The notes below the pieces were generated by a model that saw nothing but the letters and a program-made list of their open reading frames with translations, made no database searches and was not told the DNA's origin. This document shows, in pieces, positions 1 to 5,975 of a stretch of 7,862 bases of DNA. Positions within the stretch are counted from its first letter, which is position 1, and each line of letters starts with the position of its first letter. The stretch is from Bacteroidota bacterium (lineage in GTDB: Bacteria; Bacteroidota; Bacteroidia; Flavobacteriales; Flavobacteriaceae). Made by a program: the position numbers and the translations under genes. Location of the stretch: NCBI GenBank assembly GCA_009937085.1, contig JAACDD010000111.1:1-7862 (forward strand). Reading direction: 5' to 3'.

Positions 1-1
1 A

Positions 2-604
2 GAACACGAGCAAAACTGTTCTACGTCAACTGTTCGTGTTGTTGGTTCATCACATGCGGGGCTTTTTGCATCTATTTCGGCAGGAATTTCTGCGCTATGG
101 GGACCCCTTCACGGCGGAGCGAATCAGGCAGTAGTAGAAATGCTGGAGGCAATTCGTCAAGATGGTGGCGATACTAAAAAGTACATGGAAAAAGCAAAAG
201 ACAAGGCAGATCCATTCCGCCTGATGGGCTTTGGGCATCGTGTGTACAAGAATTTTGATCCCCGTGCACGTATTATTAAAAAAGCTGCAGATGAGGTTTT
301 AGCTGACTTAGGCGTTGTTGACCCTGTGTTAGATATTGCTAAAGAATTAGAAGCTGAAGCTCTTAGCGATCCGTATTTTGTTGATCGTAAACTGTATCCA
401 AATGTTGATTTTTACTCGGGTATCATTTATAGAGCCATGGGAATTTCAACAGAAACATTTACGGTTATGTTTGCGCTTGGCCGCTTGCCAGGATGGATTG
501 CGCAGTGGAGAGAAATGCGACTTAATAAAGAACCTATTGGACGTCCACGTCAAATTTATGTAGGTGAAACACAGCGTACATTTGTGCCATTGAATAAACG
601 TTAA
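2..604 (+). CDS. gltA: Citrate synthase, C-terminal part (5' end outside window)
   Basis: Citrate synthase condenses acetyl-CoA with oxaloacetate to citrate, the entry step of the TCA cycle in the cytoplasm. The reading frame is open from the first base, and 200 residues up to the TAA stop are visible, roughly half of the usual 420-430. The visible part opens with EHEQNCSTSTVR, a family signature. All three catalytic residues are present: His in GPLHGGAN (codon 110-112; E. coli His264), His in GFGHRVYKNFDPRA (236-238; E. coli His305) and Asp in NVDFYSG (407-409; E. coli Asp362). The end, with IYVGETQR and VPLNKR, is typical of the bacterial (type II, GltA-like) enzyme. Methylcitrate synthase is the main alternative, but the long C-terminal match to GltA makes it less likely. 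The next gene converges on it after only 24 bp, and I see no convincing terminator there. Confidence 0.96.
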   Translation, partial: EHEQNCSTSTVRVVGSSHAGLFASISAGISALWGPLHGGANQAVVEMLEAIRQDGGDTKKYMEKAKDKADPFRLMGFGHRVYKNFDPRARIIKKAADEVLADLGVVDPVLDIAKELEAEALSDPYFVDRKLYPNVDFYSGIIYRAMGISTETFTVMFALGRLPGWIAQWREMRLNKEPIGRPRQIYVGETQRTFVPLNKR

Positions 605-628
605 GTTATTCGATAAGCCTATGTGTAT

Positions 629-1045
629 CTACAGATAGTCTTGCGTGTTTTTCGCTTTTTGTTGTTGTATCTTTTTAAAGAACAAACGCACAGGCTCTGA
701 CTGGGCAGAAATCGAAACTTTATGATGATCAGCGTGGACACTATACGCATCACTTGTTCCTTTAAACAGCGTCAGTTTATAATACGGAACGACTAACGCA
801 TAGGTTTCCAATAATGATCTAAATCGTAAAATAATTCCTTTTGGACGTAATTCCACATTGCACGTATTATCGTTGTGGTCTAATAAAAAAAGGGCATCTA
901 TTTCTTTGCTACTGGTGGTTACATGTAGCTTTGGCGATCCCACACCGCCTAATTTTAAACGTTCCAATAGTGTAAAAGGCTTTCCAAGTATTACGTCTAT
1001 TTCCGCACGCTGTTTTTTGTTGTTATAAGATACGTTTTGTAGCAT
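629..1045 (-). CDS. Small uncharacterised protein, probably conserved in flavobacteria
   Basis: The product is 138 residues from the ATG at 1043-1045, of unknown function. It is soluble and basic, with no signal peptide, membrane segment or recognised catalytic motif. A well-ordered core reads ILGKPFTLLERLKLGGVGSPKL, then EIDALFLLDHNDNTCNVELRPKGI, then a run ending in VPYYKLTLFKG. The tail (KKIQQQKAKN) is lysine- and glutamine-rich. It resembles small hypothetical proteins I associate with flavobacteria, but I cannot name a family. The open frame extends upstream to an ATG at 1123. I prefer 1045 because the longer version would overlap argS by 10 bp, cover the argS promoter, and add 26 residues rich in Cys and aromatics unlike the rest. 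A -7-like TATCTTTG lies just upstream of 1045. It is divergent from argS and convergent with gltA. That it is a real gene is likely from its compositional coherence. Confidence 0.75.
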   Translation of the reverse strand: MLQNVSYNNKKQRAEIDVILGKPFTLLERLKLGGVGSPKLHVTTSSKEIDALFLLDHNDNTCNVELRPKGIILRFRSLLETYALVVPYYKLTLFKGTSDAYSVHADHHKVSISAQSEPVRLFFKKIQQQKAKNTQDYL

Positions 1046-1049
1046 TTCA

Positions 1050-1057
1050 CAAAGATA
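1050..1057 (-). promoter_or_regulatory. Putative Bacteroidota -7 promoter element for the small unknown gene
   Basis: The minus strand reads TATCTTTG, a full match to the Bacteroidota -7 consensus TAnnTTTG. It ends only 4 bases before the ATG at 1045, so transcription would start at or very near the start codon, giving a leaderless or almost leaderless mRNA. I see no clear -33 TTG box at the expected distance. The match is exact but short, so chance is possible. Confidence 0.4.
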
Positions 1058-1089
1058 AACGAAAACATGACGTAGCTTACTGAAACCTG

Positions 1090-1097
1090 TATCTTTG
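1090..1097 (+). promoter_or_regulatory. Putative -7 promoter element for argS
   Basis: TATCTTTG followed by CAC is an exact match to the Bacteroidota -7 consensus TAnnTTTG and is a form often seen before flavobacterial genes. It ends 16 bp before the argS ATG at 1114, predicting a 5' leader of about 10 nt with no Shine-Dalgarno sequence. No -33 TTG box stands out 17-23 bp upstream. With the minus-strand element at 1050-1057 it forms a compact divergent promoter pair. Confidence 0.55.
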
Positions 1098-1113
1098 CAC
1101 CTCATAAAATTGT

Positions 1114-2883
1114 ATGGAAGCATTACTTACAAAACACCTAAGCGGATACTTTAAAGCACAACACAACAAAGCGGTAAGTGCATTTGAAATTCAACCTACA
1201 AAACCGCAATTTGAAGGTGACTTGACCCTTGTCGTATTCCCATTGCTTAAAATAGTTCCTAAAAAACCGGCAGATCTTGCTGCGGAATTGGGTGATTTTT
1301 TAGTTGATTCAGTGGCAGAAGTGGAAGCATACAACGTGGTGCAAGGCTTTTTAAACATCCAAATTTCAAACGCATACTACGTTAATTTTCTTTCTGAACT
1401 ATCGCAAAACCCTAACTTTGGATTTACGCCCAAAACAGCTTCATCTGATACGCTTTTAGTAGAGTATTCATCGCCCAACACCAATAAACCACTTCACCTT
1501 GGTCACATTCGAAATAACCTGTTAGGCGCAGCGGTCGCTAATATTTTAGCAGCGAATGGGGACAATGTGCACACTACACAAATCATTAATGACAGAGGTA
1601 TTCATATTTGCAAGTCTATGGTGGCTTGGCAAAATTTTGGTAATTCCGAAACACCTGCAAGTGCTAATCTAAAAGGCGATGCGCTCGTAGGAAAATATTA
1701 TGTACTTTTTGATCAACAGTACAAAAAAGAAATAGCGGATTTAGTTGCTTCAGGTAGTACTGAGGAGCAAGCTAAAAACGACGCGCCTATACTGCAAGAA
1801 GCCAAAGAAATGCTATTAAAATGGGAACAAAACGACTCCGATGTACGTGCGCTTTGGGAACAAATGAATGCATGGGTGTATGATGGTTTTGCCAAAACCT
1901 ATTCGCGTTTAGGGGTGCACTTTGATTCGTATTACTATGAAAGTGACACCTATTTGTTAGGAAAAGAAACGGTTGATGAAGGTCTTTCAAAAGGTATATT
2001 CTATACAAAAGACGACGGTTCTGTTTGGGTGGATTTAAATGAAGATGGTTTGGATGAAAAACTACTGCTTCGTTCAGACGGTACCTCAGTATATATGACA
2101 CAAGATTTGGGAACTGCGCGGTTGCGTTATACCAATCATCCTGATATGAAGGGGATGGTGTACACGGTTGGTAACGAACAAGACTATCACTTTAAGGTGT
2201 TGTTTTTAATCCTAAAAAAATTAGGATACGACTGGGCATCGCAATTGCATCACCTAAGCTATGGTATGGTAGACTTGCCTAGTGGAAAAATGAAAAGTAG
2301 GGAAGGTACTGTTGTAGATGCTGATGCACTAATGGACGAAATGCATGCCACGGCGAAGCAAATTTCGCAGGAGTTGGGTAAGCTTGATGGTATGACCGAT
2401 GACGAAAAAGAAGCCTTGTACCACACCATTGGCATGGGCGCATTAAAATATTATATCCTTAAAGTAGATCCTAAAAAGCGTATTCTATTCGATCCAAAGG
2501 CTTCTGTAGATTTTAACGGGAATACAGGACCCTTTATACAATATACACACGCTCGAATACAATCTATTTTAAGAAAAGCTGGCGAATATAATTCTGCCTT
2601 TGACACAGTAATTTCCTTACATGCCAAGGAGAAAGCGGTGTTAAAAACCTTGAGTCAATTCCCTAGCGTGGTTGCTGCATCGGCAAAACAACACAGTCCT
2701 GCTTTGGTTGCTAACTATGTATATGACTTAGTCAAACAATACAATTCGTATTATCAGGAGGTCCCTATTTTAGTAGATGAGGTTAACATGCGTTCATTGC
2801 GCGTTGCGCTATGTGCTGCAGTGGGCCAGGTGATTCAAAAAAGTTTGGGGCTTTTAGGTATTGAGGCTCCAACAAGAATGTAA
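1114..2883 (+). CDS. argS: Arginine--tRNA ligase
   Basis: Arginyl-tRNA synthetase (class I) charges tRNA-Arg with arginine using ATP in the cytoplasm. The 589-residue length is normal for the bacterial enzyme. The N-terminal tRNA D-loop recognition domain covers about residues 1-90, with the typical FEGDLT near residue 34. The class I HIGH motif is HLGH at 128-131, inside the family signature SSPNTNKPLHLGHIRNN. The KMSKS-type loop is KMKSREGT at 392-399. The C-terminal part from about residue 470, beginning near FIQYTHARIQSI, is the DALR anticodon-binding domain and ends in the usual short EAPTRM tail. The ATG at 1114 is supported by the promoter-like TATCTTTG just upstream and by the normal N-terminus. 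Transcription converges with proteorhodopsin, and a shared hairpin follows the stop directly. It appears to be transcribed alone. Confidence 0.98.
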   Translation: MEALLTKHLSGYFKAQHNKAVSAFEIQPTKPQFEGDLTLVVFPLLKIVPKKPADLAAELGDFLVDSVAEVEAYNVVQGFLNIQISNAYYVNFLSELSQNPNFGFTPKTASSDTLLVEYSSPNTNKPLHLGHIRNNLLGAAVANILAANGDNVHTTQIINDRGIHICKSMVAWQNFGNSETPASANLKGDALVGKYYVLFDQQYKKEIADLVASGSTEEQAKNDAPILQEAKEMLLKWEQNDSDVRALWEQMNAWVYDGFAKTYSRLGVHFDSYYYESDTYLLGKETVDEGLSKGIFYTKDDGSVWVDLNEDGLDEKLLLRSDGTSVYMTQDLGTARLRYTNHPDMKGMVYTVGNEQDYHFKVLFLILKKLGYDWASQLHHLSYGMVDLPSGKMKSREGTVVDADALMDEMHATAKQISQELGKLDGMTDDEKEALYHTIGMGALKYYILKVDPKKRILFDPKASVDFNGNTGPFIQYTHARIQSILRKAGEYNSAFDTVISLHAKEKAVLKTLSQFPSVVAASAKQHSPALVANYVYDLVKQYNSYYQEVPILVDEVNMRSLRVALCAAVGQVIQKSLGLLGIEAPTRM

Positions 2884-2930
2884 AAAAAAAGCCCCGATGT
2901 AACATCGAGGCTTGATTTGAATAATTTTTT
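2884..2930. terminator. Bidirectional intrinsic terminator between argS and proteorhodopsin
   Basis: The stem GCCCCGATG (2891-2899) pairs with CATCGAGGC (2903-2911) around a 3-base loop with one C-A mismatch, and AA/TT pairs extend it at the base. Seven A residues (2884-2890) lie on its left, giving a U-tract for minus-strand transcripts; a T-rich tract (2912-2930) lies on its right for plus-strand transcripts. The two flanking genes converge here, as expected for a two-way terminator. The right side is less uniform (TTGATTTGAATAATTTTTT), so it may be weaker for argS than for the rhodopsin mRNA. Confidence 0.85.
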
Positions 2931-2939
2931 AAAATTATT
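2920..2939. repeat. Perfect AT-only inverted repeat over the proteorhodopsin stop
   Basis: AATAATTTT (2920-2928) and AAAATTATT (2931-2939) are exact inverted copies around TT, and the right arm contains the TAA stop of proteorhodopsin. It lies between that stop and the GC-richer hairpin. It might help terminate or protect the 3' end of the rhodopsin mRNA, but with only A-T pairs it is weak and may be incidental in AT-rich DNA. Confidence 0.4.
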
Positions 2940-3645
2940 TGCTAGATACAGCAGCAGCATAAACTACAAGACCAAATCCAATTTTGTTGATTGCATCACC
3001 AATGTTGTAAACAACATCCATGTTTAAGCCAATTCCGTCAACAAAGTCATACCAACCGTCAGTACCGATCATATATCCTAATGGGTAAATTGCCCATCCG
3101 ATAAGTACAAACAACGTTAGCGTTTTGTGTGCTTTTTCAACAGAACCTCCTGCAGCAGCAGCAAGCTTAGCTAAAGGACCAAATTTGATTAACCATGCAA
3201 TGTAGAAGTATGCTAAACCTGAAGCAAGACCCCAAAGTGCAGGACCGCTAGCAGTATCAGAAACTTCTCCAAAGTAACCTGTTACTAACATTGCAATTGA
3301 AGCCCAAATCAAAGTGCTTAGGTGTTTCTTAGTTGCACCAGCAGCTTTCAAGATTAGGTAAAACTCAACACACATTAATGGTACAGTTAAAATCCAGTCA
3401 ATATAACGGATCTCAGTTGTTACACCACCTGTAGTTGCAGCTTCTCTCATGTAATAATAGTGAACAGCAGCAATAAATGTAATCAATCCTGAAACCAAGA
3501 TAGATGTTCTCCATTTGCTGTCAAATTGGTTTAAAGACAAGAAAAAGAAAGCTGAAGCAGCAGTCATTGCCATTGTCCCTAAAAAGAAAGTGAAATTTAC
3601 CGGATCACTTAGGTCCGCAATAGTTACTAAATTTGTAAGTGTCAT
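2935..3645 (-). CDS. Proteorhodopsin, green-type light-driven proton pump
   Basis: This is a seven-helix retinal protein of the inner membrane that uses light to pump protons outward, building a proton gradient for ATP synthesis and transport. It has 236 residues, with helices at about 15-38, 48-66, 79-100, 108-125, 133-153, 174-194 and 207-232. Retinal would bind Lys221 in DAINKIGFG (GPR Lys231), with counterions D83 (Asp97) and D217 (Asp227) and with R80 (Arg94). D83, T87 and E94 make the DTE motif of proton pumps, so a sodium (NDQ) or chloride (NTQ) pump is unlikely. H62 matches the His75 that pairs with Asp97. M91 matches GPR position 105, where Met or Leu gives green and Gln blue absorption. 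G139 aligns with GPR Phe152, a possible carotenoid window. No cleavable signal peptide is obvious. The gene is divergent from blh, which makes its chromophore. Codon choice looks regular, as in a highly expressed gene. Confidence 0.98.
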   Translation of the reverse strand: MTLTNLVTIADLSDPVNFTFFLGTMAMTAASAFFFLSLNQFDSKWRTSILVSGLITFIAAVHYYYMREAATTGGVTTEIRYIDWILTVPLMCVEFYLILKAAGATKKHLSTLIWASIAMLVTGYFGEVSDTASGPALWGLASGLAYFYIAWLIKFGPLAKLAAAAGGSVEKAHKTLTLFVLIGWAIYPLGYMIGTDGWYDFVDGIGLNMDVVYNIGDAINKIGFGLVVYAAAVSSK

Positions 3646-3672
3646 AATTTTTTAATTATAATTTTGTTGAGC

Positions 3673-3680
3673 GCAAGGTA
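3673..3680 (-). promoter_or_regulatory. Possible -7 element for proteorhodopsin
   Basis: The minus strand reads TACCTTGC, an imperfect match to TAnnTTTG, 27 bases before the proteorhodopsin ATG. It would give an A/T-rich leader of roughly 20 nt with no Shine-Dalgarno sequence, as is normal in Bacteroidota. A TTTG lies upstream on the same strand (3693-3696), but at about 12 bp spacing it is too close to be a standard -33 box. This is the best candidate in the gap, not a firm call. Confidence 0.35.
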
Positions 3681-3701
3681 AAAAAAATTAAACAAACCGT
3701 A

Positions 3702-3709
3702 TATATTTG
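3702..3709 (+). promoter_or_regulatory. Putative -7 promoter element for blh
   Basis: TATATTTG matches the Bacteroidota consensus TAnnTTTG exactly and ends 31 bp before the blh ATG at 3741. A start site around 3714 would leave a leader of about 26 nt that is A-rich just before the ATG (TAAAAAAACA), a feature that favours initiation in this phylum. No TTG box at proper distance is clear; TTTGTTG at 3663-3669 is too far. The region is AT-rich, so a chance match is possible. Confidence 0.45.
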
Positions 3710-3740
3710 ATTAAATTTTTTAAAAGAACATAAAAAAACA

Positions 3741-4622
3741 ATGGCCAAATTATATAATGTTGAACGTCAAAAAATCGGTATCACGCTGATTTGCACCCTG
3801 TTGGGGCTGGTATTGCCTACATCATTTTTATGGGTATTGGCCGCTATCAATGTGTTAATAATAGGCATAATTCATGGTGCAAATGATTTATATATCATTT
3901 CAAAATATAGTAAAACGACAAAAAAGCGTCAGTTTGGTTACTTATTCGTCAGTTATGTGTTTTTTGTTTCAATTATGGTTTTGGCCCTATATAACGTCCC
4001 ACAATTCGCACTTTTGTTGTTTGTTTTAGCCAGTTCGTTTCATTTTGGAGAGCAACAATGGCATAAAAATAGCATTGTCAAATCCGCAAAGCTGCATCTT
4101 TTCTACATTGTATATGGAATATTCCTTTTTTCATTACTCTTTTTTACACACCAAGACCAAACCTTGTCTATTGTTCAAGAAATTTCTGGTCTTCAAATTG
4201 CGCCTCAAATACTTTTATACATGCTGATTGGTTCTGCTGTCGCTACTGTTTTTTTTGTTACCCTAAATATTAATCAACTTAAATCTCAATTTTTGTTTCA
4301 ATTTTTAGCACTAATTGTTTTAGTACTTCTGTTTACGCAAACCTCCCTTCTATGGTCTTTTTCAGTCTATTTTGTCTTGTGGCATAGTATTCCTTCGCTA
4401 AAAGAACAAGCCGACGTATTATACCCAGATGAAGCAAAGCCTATTTATAAATACTTTAGGTTAGCACTGCCGTATTGGATATTGTCTTTAGTTGGCTTTG
4501 GGGTAGCGTTTATATTTTTTAGAGAAAATTCAGCCTCGCTTCTTTCGTTATTTTTTGGGTTTTTAGCGGCTATTACCATTCCGCATGTTGGTGTTATTTT
4601 TTGGATGCATCAGAAAAACTAA
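3741..4622 (+). CDS. blh: Brp/Blh family beta-carotene 15,15'-dioxygenase
   Basis: Blh is a membrane iron enzyme that splits beta-carotene with O2 into two retinals, the chromophore of the neighbouring rhodopsin. The 293 residues are very hydrophobic, with about seven or eight membrane segments. Histidines fall in the places expected for the iron ligands: H45 in GIIHGANDL, H101 in SSFHFGEQQ, H215 in LWHSIPSL and H282 in IPHVGV. The first motif lacks the second His of the more common PHGxxDH form and has Leu instead (HGANDL); I take this as a lineage variant, not a defect. The gene is divergent from proteorhodopsin with 95 bp between the starts, and ffh follows 30 bp downstream. Its codon use looks more AT-rich and less biased than that of the rhodopsin, consistent with low expression. 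Bacteriorhodopsin-related Brp proteins are the same family. The pairing with the rhodopsin makes the role very likely. Confidence 0.94.
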   Translation: MAKLYNVERQKIGITLICTLLGLVLPTSFLWVLAAINVLIIGIIHGANDLYIISKYSKTTKKRQFGYLFVSYVFFVSIMVLALYNVPQFALLLFVLASSFHFGEQQWHKNSIVKSAKLHLFYIVYGIFLFSLLFFTHQDQTLSIVQEISGLQIAPQILLYMLIGSAVATVFFVTLNINQLKSQFLFQFLALIVLVLLFTQTSLLWSFSVYFVLWHSIPSLKEQADVLYPDEAKPIYKYFRLALPYWILSLVGFGVAFIFFRENSASLLSLFFGFLAAITIPHVGVIFWMHQKN

Positions 4623-4627
4623 TTCCG

Positions 4628-4635
4628 TAATTTTG
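4628..4635 (+). promoter_or_regulatory. Putative -7 promoter element for the ffh operon
   Basis: TAATTTTG matches TAnnTTTG and ends 17 bp before the ffh ATG at 4653, predicting a leader of about 10-13 nt. A TTG at 4601-4603, inside the end of blh, lies 24 bp upstream, close to but slightly beyond the usual -33 spacing. If active, it separates ffh-folD-queE transcription from blh; read-through from blh remains possible because no terminator lies between them. Confidence 0.5.
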
Positions 4636-4652
4636 AATTTTATTTCCAATTC

Positions 4653-5975
4653 ATGTTTGAACAGTTTAGTCAACGCCTAGACAAGGCGCTAAAAACACTT
4701 AAAGGTCACGGACGCATTACCGAGATTAATGTTGCCGAAACAATGAAGGAAGTCCGTCGTGCATTACTTGATGCCGATGTGAATTTCAAAATTGCTAAAA
4801 CATTTACACAACAAGTCAAGGACAAAGCGCTAGGTCAAAAGGTACTTACAAGCCTTAAACCAGGTCAATTACTTGTGAAAATTGTGCAAGATGAATTAAC
4901 CGCACTACTTGGTGGACAAAACGCGGCACTTACTGTTTCGGGAAAACCTGCTGTCATATTGATGAGTGGTTTGCAGGGTTCGGGTAAAACAACCTGTACT
5001 GCCAAACTTGCCAAACACCTTAAAACAAAGCAGGCAAAAAAAGTCTTACTCGTTGCTTGTGATGTATACCGTCCGGCGGCAATCGAACAATTACAAGTAT
5101 TAGGTGAGCAAATTGATGTAGCTGTTTTTGCACAACCCGAAAATAACAACCCTGTTGAGATTGCTAAAAATGCCTTACAACATGCCAAAACACATCAGTT
5201 TAATGTAGTTATCATTGACACCGCAGGTCGATTGGCAATTGACGAGGCACTTATGCAGGAAATCGAAAACATTCACAAAGCGGTTCGTCCTTCGGAGACC
5301 CTATTTGTTGTTGATGCTATGATGGGACAAGATGCTGTAAATACCGCAAAAGCCTTCCACGACTTGCTGCAATTTGACGGAATTGTACTTACCAAAATGG
5401 ATGGCGATACACGAGGTGGTGCTGCACTTTCCATAAAGTCTGTTGTAAATAAACCTATCAAATTTATTGGTACGGGAGAAAAAGTGGATGCCTTAGATGT
5501 GTTTTACCCTAACCGAATGGCGGAGCGTATCTTGGGAATGGGTGACGTGGTTACCTTAGTAGAGCGTGCTCAAGAGCAAGTAGACGAGGAAGAGGCAAAG
5601 CGTATTCATCGTAAAATTTCTAAAAATCAATTTGGTTACGATGATTTTTTAAGCCAGCTTAAACAAGTACAGCGTATGGGATCTATGAAAGATTTGGTTG
5701 GAATGATTCCTGGCGCTAGCAAAGCATTAAATGGGGCAGAAGTTGACGAAGATGCGTTTAAAGGCGTAGAGGCACTCATTCAATCCATGACACCCAAAGA
5801 ACGCCAACAACCAAAACTCCTTAATCACAGCCGCAAAAAACGCATCGCTAAAGGAGCAGGCCTACAATTAGACGATATTAACAAACTGGTAAAACAGTTT
5901 GAGCAGATGAGTAAAATGATGAAAATGATGCAAGGAGGCAAGTCCTCTAAGCTGATGCAAATGTTTGGAAAATGA
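4653..5975 (+). CDS. ffh: Signal recognition particle GTPase Ffh (SRP54)
   Basis: Ffh binds 4.5S RNA and the hydrophobic signal sequences of nascent proteins, and delivers ribosomes to FtsY at the membrane. The 440-residue length is normal. The N domain is a helical bundle at about 1-95. The G domain (about 96-295) holds the P-loop GLQGSGKTT (106-114), DVYRPAA (137-143), the G3 motif DTAGR (189-193), the G4 motif TKMDGDTRGG (247-256) and GTGE (273-276). The M domain from about 325 has the RNA-binding stretch SRKKRIAKGAG (393-403) and ends in a Met-rich helix (QMSKMMKMMQGG) typical of signal-sequence binding. The SRP receptor FtsY is ruled out by the M domain. Its TGA stop overlaps the folD ATG by 4 bp, which suggests translational coupling in an operon with folD and queE. 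It follows blh by 30 bp with its own promoter-like site. Confidence 0.98.
   Translation: MFEQFSQRLDKALKTLKGHGRITEINVAETMKEVRRALLDADVNFKIAKTFTQQVKDKALGQKVLTSLKPGQLLVKIVQDELTALLGGQNAALTVSGKPAVILMSGLQGSGKTTCTAKLAKHLKTKQAKKVLLVACDVYRPAAIEQLQVLGEQIDVAVFAQPENNNPVEIAKNALQHAKTHQFNVVIIDTAGRLAIDEALMQEIENIHKAVRPSETLFVVDAMMGQDAVNTAKAFHDLLQFDGIVLTKMDGDTRGGAALSIKSVVNKPIKFIGTGEKVDALDVFYPNRMAERILGMGDVVTLVERAQEQVDEEEAKRIHRKISKNQFGYDDFLSQLKQVQRMGSMKDLVGMIPGASKALNGAEVDEDAFKGVEALIQSMTPKERQQPKLLNHSRKKRIAKGAGLQLDDINKLVKQFEQMSKMMKMMQGGKSSKLMQMFGK

Noticed and set aside
626..637. Small hairpin TATCT-AC-AGATA after gltA as a terminator
   Set aside because: It has only five AT-rich pairs, no T-tract for gltA, and overlaps the stop of the opposing gene.
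1046..1123. N-terminal extension of the small minus-strand gene up to an ATG at 1123
   Set aside because: It overlaps the argS start, lies over the argS promoter element and encodes a Cys/aromatic-rich stretch unlike the rest; the ATG at 1045 is preferred.
2935..3645. Sodium or chloride pumping rhodopsin, or sensory rhodopsin
   Set aside because: D83/T87/E94 is the proton-pump DTE pattern, not NDQ or NTQ, and no transducer gene is adjacent.
3654..3663. Palindrome AATTATAATT in the proteorhodopsin leader as an operator
   Set aside because: A 10-bp AT-only palindrome is expected by chance in this AT-rich gap; no second copy or other support.
4865..5188. Open frame of 107 codons on the minus strand inside ffh
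   Set aside because: It is antisense to the Ffh GTPase domain, with no recognisable features; its openness follows from ffh codon use.
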